A DNA stretch of 64,000 nucleotides from Apostichopus japonicus (Eukaryota > Echinodermata > Holothuroidea > Aspidochirotida > Stichopodidae), in contig NC_092561.1 of the NCBI RefSeq assembly GCF_037975245.1, positions 19,279,508 through 19,343,507 of the forward strand. Reading direction: 5' to 3'. The notes under the pieces are model-generated. The model was not told the DNA's origin. It ran no database searches and was given only the letters and a program-made list of their open reading frames with translations. Position numbers and translations under genes: made by a program. Shown here piece after piece: positions 1 to 11,359 of the stretch. Position 1 is the stretch's first letter, and the number at the start of each line of letters is the position of its first letter.

Positions 1-654
1 GCAAGCTAATTGACCTACAAACAATTTCTGTAATTAGTGTCTTCAGTTACAATGAATATATGGATACTTGAAAATATAGTCTTTCTGTTCAATGGACCAG
101 TATTCCTTAAAAATTGTTTGTCATACAGTAATAACAACATTTTGAAGTGTAAAATATATAGTAAAGATCAATTAAGACTTATCTCAATTCTTACAGTATG
201 TCTGTTCCAGCCTTCCAGGTATAGTGTATATCTCTTTTTGCATGGTTTTCAAGCACATGGAAATGCCCTGCCTCAGACATTCTACTTCAGTTATGTGGGT
301 ATCAACAGTAGCTTGAATTGACTGTAACCTACTGACAAACTAGAAACTTTGTAACATTCCTGTTTGGAGCAATTTGCAGTTCTTACTTACAAAACGTAAA
401 TAACAAAATCTGAACAAGTTACCATATAAAAAAATAGGTGATAAAAATTTTTGAAAATTGCTGCTGAATGTGGGGGGGGGGGGGGAACAGCAGTGATTTT
501 CAAAAGTTGAATATTGTTTTGAGAGTATGTAAATTAGGTTGTGTCTTCCAAGACTATTTTTGTTTTCATTGTACTTTCTCTTAAAGGGGGAGATGAGGCT
601 TAATTAAAGCAACTTACTGAGGGTTGTCTAGGGTTTTACAAGGGTTATATCAAA

Positions 655-833
655 CTAAAACAAAACTGTTAGCAAATAATCCACTAAAGAGTCTGTGTAA
701 GAGAATGTGTAAAGGTAAGTGGGCCTGACGTTTCGATCCTAGCAGGATCTTCTCCAGAGGCTAAATGTAGTTTGTCATTCAGCCTCTGAAGATCCTGCCA
801 GGATCAAAACGTCAGGCCCACCTACTTTCACAC
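655..833. mobile_element. Foldback element, family A (copy 1)
   Basis: Long inverted arms: GTGGGCCTGACGTTTCGATC at 718 pairs with GATCAAAACGTCAGGCCCAC near 802-821, and CAGCCTCTGAAGATCCTG pairs with the left arm too. A short central loop; non-autonomous, MITE-like. The same element recurs at 27780, 53757 and, as one arm, 49354. Confidence 0.8.
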
Positions 834-1025
834 ACTAATAAGTGTTTCTCTCTATAAAAGAATGACTTTGATAAGGTCAACACACCCTGGGCACTTTAAA
901 TTCAGGTCTGAGGTGTGCAGTGTTAATTTTGAATGTCTCTTATATGATGTGGCAAGGAATCACTGTATTAATTAAGCCCTTTGTTTTACTGAATTTTTTT
1001 TCTCTTGTGCTTCTTGTTTCTGAAG

Positions 1026-1142
1026 GCGGAGGGCAGAGGTGTAAAAGATCCAGAGGGGGTGAAGAAAAGAAAACTGCAGCAAGAGGAAATGGAGAAGCGA
1101 GCAGAAGCTCTGGAGCAAACAGAGGGTGACAATAAATTAAAG
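1026..1142 (+). CDS. Penultimate coding exon of an unidentified gene (Lys/Glu-rich C-terminal region)
   Basis: A pyrimidine-rich tract ends in an AG acceptor at 1024-1025, and a GTAAC donor follows at 1143. Only the frame starting at 1026 is long, charged and coherent (39 codons, phase 0 at both ends). It contains the stretches VKKRKLQQEEMEKRAEALEQ and TEGDNKLK, typical of a basic then helical, possibly coiled-coil tail. The upstream part of the gene lies outside the window or in exons I cannot recognise, so I do not name a family. The other frames of this interval contain stops. The donor region is tandemly copied in the following intron. Confidence 0.55.
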
Positions 1143-1510
1143 GTAACATTAACATACAGGAGTGTGTCTTGTTAAGACAATAGAAACAAACAATGGGACA
1201 TTGTTATAAGTAGTTAGAAGATAAGAAATTAAAGGTAACTTTAACCTACAGGTGTGTGTCTTGTTCAGACAATAGAAGCAACAATGGGACATTGTTATAA
1301 GTAGCAAGAAGATAAGAATTAAAGGTAACTCTAAACTACAGGTGTGTGTCTTGTTTAAACAAGAGAATCAACAATGGGACATTGTTCTTAGTAGCAAGAA
1401 GATAAGAAATGAAAGGTAACTTTAACCTTCAGGTGTGTGTCTGATTAGACAATGGGATAATCTAATTAATAGAAACAACAATGGAAAATTGTTCAAAGTA
1501 GCAAGAAAAT
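1133..1510 (+). repeat. 92-bp tandem repeat starting at the first gene's exon end
   Basis: Four units, beginning near 1133, 1226, 1318 and 1410, each with TTAAAGGTAAC (or TGAAAGGTAAC), CAGGTGTGTGTCTTG and CAATGGGACATTGTT. The first unit contains the real exon end and donor at 1142/1143; the next three carry copies of the donor. Confidence 0.88.
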
Positions 1511-2137
1511 TAAGAAATAAACGATGATGGCATCATCTAATGAACAGCAATGAATGGAATAATTAAATGAGTAGCAGGGATGTATATTAACAACATTATA
1601 AACTACCTGTATGTATCAAGAAAGAGAAAACGTCAGACTGATCAATAGTAACCAATAATAATATAAAAAACATATATGATAAAACTTTGCCGGCCAAAGC
1701 AAACAGAGAATAGAAGCCTTCATATGTCTGTAGTAAACAATGAAAAAATATAATAAAATATTAAAAATAGAAGCAATGGAACCAATGTGTAAGTTGATGC
1801 TACTGCACAATGTTTTAGGCAGGATTCAACCATTGTGGTTTGATATTTTCATGGTTTGATATTTTCATGGTTTGATATGATCATCTGGTGTATATATCCC
1901 TGTATTAAGAGTGGAACGTTCCAAATCATAAGTCCAGATACCTATGATAAGGCTGCAGTATACAGAACATTATTTTTGTTTAAATTGCTTTTGAATCTGT
2001 TTCTGATGAATTTGTGAACCAATAAGATTGAGGGATTTGTTTCTTCTTGGTCTTGTCCATTTTGAGAGGTATTACAGTGGAAAATAACAAAGCAGCTGCT
2101 TAACACTCTCCTTATATTTTTCTGTTTCAGTGGCAAG

Positions 2138-2179
2138 TTGGATGAAGACAAAACAGACAAAGTGGAGGAGGATGACTAA
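2138..2179 (+). CDS. Last coding exon of the same unidentified gene
   Basis: It encodes LDEDKTDKVEEDD and a TAA stop at 2177-2179. Phase 0 from the previous exon is kept only if the acceptor is the AG at 2136-2137. The stronger-looking cag at 2128-2130 would read four residues and stop. The acidic tail fits the charged exon before it. An unseen small exon between 1142 and 2131 is the main alternative. Confidence 0.45.
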   Translation: MDEDKTDKVEEDD

Positions 2180-2700
2180 TGGATGTAAATAGTTGAAAGG
2201 GAAGGAACTATTTTGCGTGAAGTCCTACTGCATGTGCTAGAAAACAGTATTCTTGGTGTTGAATTAACAGTAAGATTTAATATTTACATAGTGTGCAATA
2301 TATATAAATGTGACTTCAAATGGAATTGTAGATCAAAATGCTGCTGTCATTGGGCAGCAATGCTGATACTCCAAAACCATTCTCTCAGCTTTAGTATAAC
2401 CTGGTAGATGTGTGTGTATGTTTATTTGTTCGTTCGTTTGTTATTATTTTGCTAGGAATGCCAATTGCTCGTACTTGCCGTTATGTATCTTGGTAAGTGG
2501 TCATGTGACTCGATCAAAATTTGGAAAATGAAAAAAATTAATTTAGGAAGTTCAGGAGAAAAGGGTGGAAGGACAAAAACTGGTGAAAGTCGACTTTTCT
2601 TAGTGAGACTTAAACTCATTTTATTTTATTTAATTTATTTGAAAAATATATCATACAGTGAATAACTTTAATAAAAAAGACAATCGTGTCTCGGCAACAG
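2180..2700 (+). other. Probable 3' UTR of the first gene
   Basis: AT-rich non-coding sequence follows the stop codon. An AATAAA at 2670-2675, followed by an A-run, is a plausible polyadenylation signal. There is no transcript evidence. Confidence 0.35.
2670..2675 (+). terminator. Candidate poly(A) signal AATAAA
   Basis: This is a canonical hexamer about 490 bases after the stop at 2179, on the same strand as the gene. The position is plausible, but such hexamers are common in AT-rich DNA. Confidence 0.3.
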
Positions 2701-3102
2701 AAAGAGAAATATAGGATCAATTGTGTTTCTTTTCACATGCTCTATGTGAATTTTTTTTTTTTTTTTAACTGAAGTGTTTATTGTCATGACATTGGTCCTA
2801 TTTTACACTTGATAGCACATTCTGTTGCTAACATAGGAATTGTTGTTAATTTTTTTTTTTTTAAAGTTATTCATGAATGTTTGACAGTACTTTTTAAGTT
2901 CTGGCACCTACTGTACTTATGCCAAAAAAAGGAAAAGGACCTTTTTTTCATTGACAAAAGAGGAGTACTTTTTACTTGTGAAAGAGTACACTTTTCACCA
3001 ATCAAACAGACTTAGACTTTGTAGTATATGATGCAATTAACAAATATTTTAGGCAGAATACTTCAGTGTCTTCTGTAAAAGTCAAAGTGGACTGTAGATC
3101 AC

Positions 3103-3490
3103 CACCCTAGGCATAGGAGGCGGGGGGGGGGGGGGCTGGGGGGATGCAGCCTCCCCAACCAAATATTTTTGTGAAAATTCGGGCAATATGCTGAGAATTT
3201 TTCGGGCACCTACTGAAAGAAAAATAACTGCATGTGTTTTTCAATGGTTAAACTGATATTATTATCATGATCATTGTAACAACTTCCAGAAAAATGATAA
3301 CCAATATGGAAGGGTAATAATACGGCAAATGATTTGAATGTAATTGGCATGCGATGTAATAACCGATGCATGCCTATATGATATATACATTAACAAGTTG
3401 AAAATGTTGGTTTTATTTTTCGGGCAAGTCATTACAGCACCCCCCCCCCTAAATCAAATTTGGCTCCTACGCCTATGATCAACACCCTAG
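3103..3490. mobile_element. Inverted-repeat element (MITE-like)
   Basis: The ends are CCTAGGCATAGGAGG on the left and GGCTCCTACGCCTATG...CCTAGG on the right, roughly complementary. Inside are poly(G) and poly(C) tracts. No ORF. Confidence 0.5.
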
Positions 3491-3779
3491 GTCAGTTTAT
3501 ATGTTGAAGGGCTTAACTATTATTATCATCTTTGTCTAAATTCATTGATTTATATGTATTTATGGAGATATACATACAGTATCTGGAATCTACATTTTTC
3601 ATTTCAATTTGACAGAAATTTCTTGACAAGCACTGGATTGAAAAAAAAAACACAGTGCAATTTAGCCTACAGGTGTACTACAATAGATTGCTGTCAAGGT
3701 GTTATTATTCATTCCTTTGCAGTTTTTTTGCTCACCTTGATTTTGATCTCTAATTAGATTTCTCAGTTATTAAAGAATA

Positions 3780-4230
3780 TATGTCCAATTTAGTTCATAC
3801 ATGGTATGGTCATGTAAGCAAGAATGTCATTCTCATTATTATTCATGAATGGGCGTGGCTAGAGTGTTATCACAGTGAAAAGCTTGTAAACAGGATAACT
3901 CATGACCAACATGTTGAATCAATGTCATACTGTGTAGGTAGATGCCCTATGATATGTAGATGTGCCCTAATGTTTGTGGTTCCCATCTAATGAATATTAA
4001 TGAGTGGGCGGGGCTTAACATATAATTCTTAAACTGTCAATATCTCTTCAACAGTATGTCCGATTTACTTCATACTTGGTATGGTGATGTAACTACATAG
4101 TAAGCAAATGCTCTTTGCAAAAACAACTTTGACCTCATTAATATTCATGAGTTGGTGGTGCTTAATTGGAAATAGTCAAAACCAGCTTGTCAAAACAATA
4201 TCTCGTCAACCAAAAGTTCAATCAATGTCA
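3780..4230 (+). repeat. Degenerate tandem units with TATTAATGAGTGGGCGGGGC-type motif
   Basis: Several diverged units combine ATGTCCGATTT(A)GTTCATAC-TTGGTATGGT with (C)ATGAATATTAATGAG-TGGGCGTGGC and CAATATCTCxTCAAC. No coding frame. Confidence 0.6.
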
Positions 4231-5016
4231 TACTTGGTAGATACTACTAGATAGATGCCCCATCATTGATATTTGGTAGATGTCGACAGATATCAAAGTC
4301 TGAAAACCTTTTTTAAATATGATAGCTCCAAAATTAAAGATGTTATAATATCTGTCAATTCTCCAAGGGTATGATTGTCTTTTGGTGAACATAGTTTGGT
4401 CAAATTCAGTTTTGTCTTTTGTGATGGCACTCAATAAGTCTTTAACAGAATTCAGTTAGGAAGGTTGATATGCAGAATTGCTTTAAGCACACTCAAGAGG
4501 CCCTGGTCCAGTTTTCACCCTCATAGCATCAAGGGGTCAACAGTTTACCTCAAATGGTGGCAATATTGGCTAAGGGGTCAAAGGTTATCATAATTGGCCT
4601 CAGACTGGCAATTTGTGTTTGTGATTTATACCACCAGATAACATAAAGCCTGTCAAAATATTTCAGATCTCACCTAGCACTCTCAGCTTATTAACAAATC
4701 TTAAAGGGATTTGCATAATTAGGAATTAGAAATTCTAAACTCTCAAATCCTTACCCATGAATTAATTGGTTTAAATGCATTTGTCAACATGATGACTAAT
4801 TCCTGGTACCTTCCTTCATAGGTTGTTGCATCAGTCAATAAATAATCCTCTTCATTTTAGCATGCAAAACTTCATGAATATTAATATGTATGGCTAACCA
4901 CACTATGAATATGCATCTTAAATTCTTAACCACTAAACATTCCATTTCTGGTTTGAGTTTTTTTTTTTTTTTTTTCCTTGGTAAACTGAAGCATAATTTT
5001 TCATTTCAGTATTTAT

Positions 5017-5275
5017 CAGAATTGAAATTCTTGAAACACACATGCACTGTATAAAATATGAACACAGTAAATTATTCACTGAAAGATACTATACCAAAAA
5101 GTTATCAGAAACATTTTTAAGTTGCTTTTAGAAGTATGTCACGGTCAGAATTGAAATTCTTGAAACGTTCTTGTGCTCTATAAAATATGAACAGTAAATT
5201 ATTCACTGAAAAGTACTTTAATACCAAAAAGTTATCAGAATCATTTTAAGTTGCTTTTAGAAGAATGTCAAGGCT
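5017..5275 (+). repeat. Direct duplication of about 130 bp
   Basis: Two copies (about 5017-5148 and 5149-5275) share CAGAATTGAAATTCTTGAAA, GTAAATTATTCACTGAAA and AAAAAGTTATCAGAA in the same order. Confidence 0.85.
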
Positions 5276-5931
5276 TTCACATATGATGCCAGTCTGATAG
5301 GATGGGGAATGGGAAAGGAGGCGGGTGGAGGGGGGGGAGGAGATCGTTGGTGAAGTTGCTTCCTCTATATGACAGATGACAATAATAACTTTCATTCAGC
5401 AAATTATAATTTTTTCTTCTTTGGAGTGATATTATCAAACAGATCATTTTCAATAAATATTTCATAAATATCTCATAATATCCTATATTCCTCAGTATGC
5501 AGCAGTGGTGATATCAAAAATCCTTCATTAATATAAAATCTCATTTTTTTTGGTCATATCAAAGTATAATATATGTTATTGTTAGACAAGCATAGCATGG
5601 AATGAATTTGTGCTACAGTTTATATATATTTCTACTGAATATGAATGTTTCACAAAGAGAAAAATGTCTTGTCAAAGTACTACAGAGAACAAATTAAATC
5701 TGAACTGCAAATGTGTACATTATCGAAGAGTAATTTTTAAGATTTTCAATGCGATAATGACTGGCCCAAAAGGGGAAAAAATTAAATCGCATATATACTT
5801 AGTACAAGTTCAAAAAGTTAGATAGTCACCTCATCAAGTTACCACTAACAAAGTTTCACAATCTATGAATGGTATGTGTCATTCGATTCAACAGACAGGC
5901 AGCATTGCAATGATCATAAATTCATTAGTTA

Positions 5932-6167
5932 GTATTTATTTTAGATCCTCCTCCAAGCAGGAACTCGCGAAGAAGCCTTATTGGCTTATCAAAGCCACAA
6001 GCTGACCCAAGTCAGTCTCTTAGATTCATATTTAACGTCCATGATTATGAATTGTCAATTGTCAACAACTCTGTAACCGGGCGACATACATTAATCTTGG
6101 AGTGACTCGAACTTGGGACCTTATGATTGAAAGGCACCGGCGTTAACCACTGAGCTAATACTCCTAG
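5932..6167 (-). mobile_element. tRNA-derived SINE, family S1 (copy 1)
   Basis: On the minus strand the head has a tRNA-like box A (TTAGCTCAGTGGTTAA) and box B (around GGTCCCAAGTTCGAGTC), and the body has GACTGACTTGGGTCAGCTTG and GCAGGAGGATCTAAAAT with an A-rich tail. Full length. Confidence 0.85.
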
Positions 6168-7522
6168 AACTTACTATCTGAGCTAACACTCCATTAAAAT
6201 AATAAAATGCTATACAAGGTGTTAATGTGAAAACTACTTTAGAACAGAAAGATCTGAAGATATTCTTGCTATAAAGAAATCCCTCTCTTGTGTTTCACAC
6301 AAGAAAGGGTCAAATATAAAGAAAACTTTTTTATTCCTATGAATGTAGAGATCAAATGCATTTCATTGGAAATGAAAACTACATAACATCTCATTTAGAA
6401 CCAAGGTGTTATTATTTTCATAATTCATTCAGCAACCAGCTTTCATAATCTCATTCCTACAACGGATGTTAGGTGTGACCAGGGCAGCGTCACACAGATG
6501 GACAACGAAAAGTATGGAATCTAATCGTGTGGCCCCTGGTAGTCTTTAATTCTCCCCACCCCCCAGAACCTCTGGTATGATAGCAATTGATGTGGTGCAA
6601 CAAAAGCAAATTACCGACTCTCCCAGCATATACTACAAGCTGAATGCTGTTTACTAACTTTCAATTGCAAATGAAATCGGGCAATACGGGTGCAGTCTTA
6701 TTCAACGGTCAATTGTGATGAAATCAGTCCAGTATGCTTCAGGTCAATAATCAACCCACCAGGGAGTATATAAATTGAACGATTTGAGGAATTAGACTTT
6801 TATAGTGTAGGCCGCGGCTGGGCTAGGGAAATGAACAAAAATGGGGAAAAAATCCAAGGGAGAACGTTTGGGGATACGGGTGTGTAGAACACTGGCTTGA
6901 AGGGCTTATCATACAGGCATTACCACATCACAAGAGCCAGTGGTGAATAGAAGGTGTACATCTCATTATGGTCAGCCCATTATGGAGGGTACAAGAAGAA
7001 AAATTGATGGACATTCCCTCCTACCCCTCCCCCCCCCCTTCCAATTGCCTGCATTTGCAAATCAGTTCCACCAAAACTTAAATTAATTGCTCAGTTCTTA
7101 GTTATTGAGACTTGGTTACATTGCTTTACCAATTGATGTGACAATTTGTCTTTATTATGGATTATTTCCCTAACCTTGTTCTCGAAACAAAGTATTTGTT
7201 ACAGCTAATATTCTTGAACAACGGTAGAATGTTAGTGACACCAACACGTTCCATAACAAAATCGGCAGGGTTTGAGCTGTATTTTGATAAATTTATCAAT
7301 TATTAATAAAGTATAAATTGCCAGTCAAACATCTCCTCATGGTTCCCTGTCTAAATCAAAAAGCTGTAGTACCTGCAAAATCCGCCAAAGCAAGGCTGAA
7401 TCGATAACATTAGAGGTTATGTTGCCTGTTCAGCATGCATACAATGTGTGACTGCAGTACACAACAGACTACAGCCTACACTGCTACACAGCCCCCTCAG
7501 TGCTGTTTATTTTTGACACTGT

Positions 7523-7752
7523 CTAAACTTTTCCATTCGGCGACGTACGATGATCCTGTGTCCTCTCACTGTCTTCTTGTGCCCCTGCTGATGGGGTGGT
7601 GCCTTCCGCTGGAACCGTTCTCACATAACAGCAAGATGCCATCTCTTGCCACTTCTCTGGCATCAACATAATCAGGAATCCCAGAATGATGCAAGCAGTG
7701 CCACCAATCTTGTAGGGTCCAAACGAGTTGTCTCGGAAGATCAGGTCCACCA
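7523..7752 (-). CDS. SLC35F3/F4: SLC35F3/F4-like exon 7 (residues 336-411, stop)
   Basis: It starts with VVDLIFRDNSFGPYKIGG, continues with the last helix ACIILGFLIMLMPEKW, then a hydrophilic C-terminal tail, and ends with TAG at 7523-7525. An AATAAA on the same strand lies at 7511-7506, unusually close to the stop; another lies near 7155-7150. Confidence 0.88.
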
Positions 7753-10700
7753 CTTGATAGCAAAGATGGATAAGGAAAATTTAAAATTTGAAGAACATGG
7801 CTGGTATATATGGCACTTAACTGCTACAGTTAAGAAACCCATTGGAAGCAAAACTATGTTGAAGTGTGTTTATGTTCAGATGAAACGTTTACAGACCCCT
7901 TAACCCATTGAAAGTGGGTCATATTAACCTGAAGTCCCCCAAGGGTGGGAGAGTGGGGGTGAAGGGTGTCAGATCCAAGATTTCAGAAAGGGTGTGGGTA
8001 CTGTGGTCCTTGAAGCAGATGGCGTCCTAATGTATATTTAGATTAAAAGTAGGTCTTCGTGCAAGATTGTATTTATAGCTATGTTTGACTTTTTTGTGTG
8101 AGGTGGAAAAGGGGATGTAGCCCTGCCCCACACCCCCCCTCCCCTCCCTCTGCAACACACACATACACCCTCCCTGGATCTGCACTTGCAAGCCACACCT
8201 GACATACATAATTCTACATTGCGTTAAATAGACTTAACTGATTTACAATTTAAACAAACACAAAAAAAAAACGACATGACTTAGTAATAACCAACTTACC
8301 AGCATTGAGCGGAATTCCAACCACAGTTCCAAGAGCAATAAAGAGAGGAAAGGTAACAGCTATTCCAAAATTGATCAAGAAGTTGAAGACTGATGATGTG
8401 AAAAACAAATCAAAAATTCCATTTGCTCATTCGTGCTTTGATATGCACTCCATCACGCACATGTCCACACACAAAACCAACATTACCATAAGTTTATCTC
8501 TACCAGTTCTAAGGGGTAATCTTGAATGATAGAGCTACCACCAATTTATTACTTTAAATCACAAATATTGACAGATGACCTTGATCTGTCATTCAATTAT
8601 ACATTCAGTAAAGTAACCTTATACCTACTACAGACATGACCATGACATCACTGCTGCAGAGTTAACCTCAAGGCATATCATCCCATCCCCCCCCCCATCC
8701 ACCCTTACATCCATCTTACCTACAGATATGGCAGCACTGCCAAAGAGGTAATCCCAAGGCATTTCATCCAACCCCCCTGCCCCCCCACCCTTACATCCAT
8801 CTTACCTACTGACATGGCAGCACTGCCACAGAGGTAATCCCAAGGCATGTCATTCCACCCTCTCACCCTTTAATCCTTCATTCCACACCCCCTCCCCTCA
8901 CCCTTACATCCTTTATTCCACCCCCCCCTCACCCTCACAACCCTCCCTTACATCCATCTCACCTACAAACATGCTACAGCACTGCTACAGAGGTAATCCC
9001 AAGGCATGTCATCCCACCCCCCTCACCCTTACATCCTTTATTCCACCCACTCCCCCCCACCCATACACATCCTCCCTTACATCCATCTTACCTACTGACA
9101 TGGCAGCACTGCCACAGAGGTAATCCCATGGCATGTCATTCCAATCCCAGTACTCAAATCCTGTGTAGTAAACAGCCAGAATTGATGGCCACAGCACAAA
9201 TGCATTGAATAATCCAAGAAGGGTCAAGAACAGTGAGACTTGACCGTAGTTGGCGTCACCCACGTAGCGTTTGAAAAGCACCTGGGTGAGAAAAGAAGGG
9301 ATCATATGGTGCCACGATATAATATATATGATATATTCAGGGATTTAGCCACACAGCTGGTTGTTTCCCATCGGTGTGAACAGAAGGGATGATGAAGTGC
9401 CACAATATCATACACAGGGATTTAGCCACCCTGGTTGGACTGTAACAACTACCAAAATTTAACGACCGGCATAATTATACCTTTGTTTTAAACATTTCTG
9501 AGTTGCAGTTGCCGGTCATGGTGATGAGTACAGTTTGTAAAGTCTGGGTGAATATCGCCATACCATCAACATACTTAATCGGTAAGTTAAAAATTGCAAT
9601 TCAAGCTACCCTAGCTCAATCTCTGTTCACATATTTACTAATATTCTAGCGAAGTAAAGTGGTAGAAAAATAGTAAAGTAAAATTACTGGACCATGGATT
9701 ACAGTCTGTCCGGAAACATAACATTTTACATTGCCTGCAAAATAGTCAAAAGTAACCATCACAGCCTCATTCAAAAGTTCAAATTTCATGGCCCTCCCCC
9801 TCCCACCTCCATCTTTGAGCCATTTCCACCATCCTCCCAAACTTCATCTTCTATATACAGCTGTTACTATACTAACCTTGTAGATGGCTGCCCCTATTGC
9901 CGACGCAACCGATAATATAGAACCTTTCAGACTGGGTCCTTCAAACCCTTCCGCATACGAAATTAAGACAATACCAAGAATTGACAACAGTACTGATGTT
10001 CCCTGAAGGAAAATACAATGAATAAAGTGAAGTTAATCAAACTTTGTTTTTCAACTGTAATTTGCATGAGTTCTTTCTAGCATGTTTAACACTTCAAAAA
10101 TTTTCCTAGCATTTGAGAGCAAGGTTTATAACTTGCAAAAAGTTTAGACTAAAACATGTTATACCATTAAAGAACCATTACTTAATTATCCCTTTGGTAA
10201 ACAATGACCACATTAAAAAACTTGTTTATAGACAAGCCAACAGCTTCATGATAGTGATGGTTGTGCATGATAAACAACCCCCCACAAAGCAATAAATGTC
10301 TAACTCACCATAACCCCTCCCATCCTCAATCACCAACAACCCCCCCCCACCAATCTAAGAAATAAAGCCAACTGCACCTGAGACCTAAAATACCTAAAGG
10401 TTGCTTATAACTACAATTTTGTACTACAATTTTGTGTGAATTTGTAGGCTAGGTTATCTGGATTGCATATATTCGACAGAGACAGGTAAGACGAGCAGTT
10501 TAGGAAATAAACTATACCCAATAGGTCTATCTATATCAATGCCAGGTTTCATTTTGCACACATCCACAGGAAATAACTTATCCTGTATCACATTGCAGAA
10601 TGATATGCAAATTAATGGTGTATACCAATCCTTATTACACTGAATCTAATCATAATATTTTATAATCTGAGATAATATTTTGGTCCTTCCAATGTTCACT

Positions 10701-11322
10701 GCTATGTACAACAAACATTTCAACACTAAATTATTTCAACCCTGTTTCCCACACTGTATGTAAATTTATACTCACCTTTGCAGGAAGCAAGGCTAACCTT
10801 TCTTGTAACCAAAGCCAGGAGAAGATATAAATAAAGGCAGTGTTACTAGAGAACAGAGCAGTGACATCAGCAGCAGCTATGAGTCCCAAGGCCCAAACGT
10901 ACATGTAGTTGGTGATGAACCAACATATGGTGAAAGGAATGACGAAAGCGCAAAAGGTCTTAACGTTTAGGCCCGACCTGCCAAATACTTGAGCAGAATT
11001 CCTGGGAAGATCAATAAAATGTATTAATATTAATTAAACAAAAGTTAATATCAATAGTTTACTGTTACCTGAAAAATACTCACTATACCAAAGTGATAAA
11101 GTATTTACATAAACACCTTTTTCTTTCCCTAAAAATTTTACAAAATATCATATTTACTGTTACCGACTTATTACCCAATGATAATAATCATAATATGGAA
11201 ATCAAATCACAATATTTTATAATCTGAGATACACAAACACCTTTCTTTTTCCCAAAACTTTCTGCAAAATATCTTCTTTACTGTTACCTGACATACAGTA
11301 TGCCCAATCATAATAATCATAA

Positions 11323-11359
<37 letters not shown>

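Larger units (their letters stand above)
2701..7505. other. Intergenic region between the first gene and the transporter
   Basis: No exon that I can recognise. It holds homopolymer tracts, an inverted-repeat element (3103-3490), degenerate tandem units (3780-4230), a 130-bp duplication (5017-5275) and one SINE (5932-6167). The rest is unique AT-rich DNA. Confidence 0.5.

Noticed and set aside
9009-9091. Extension of the exon-5 frame past the donor
   Set aside because: It reads through the C-rich intronic repeat; splicing at 9091 is needed for the phase of exon 6.
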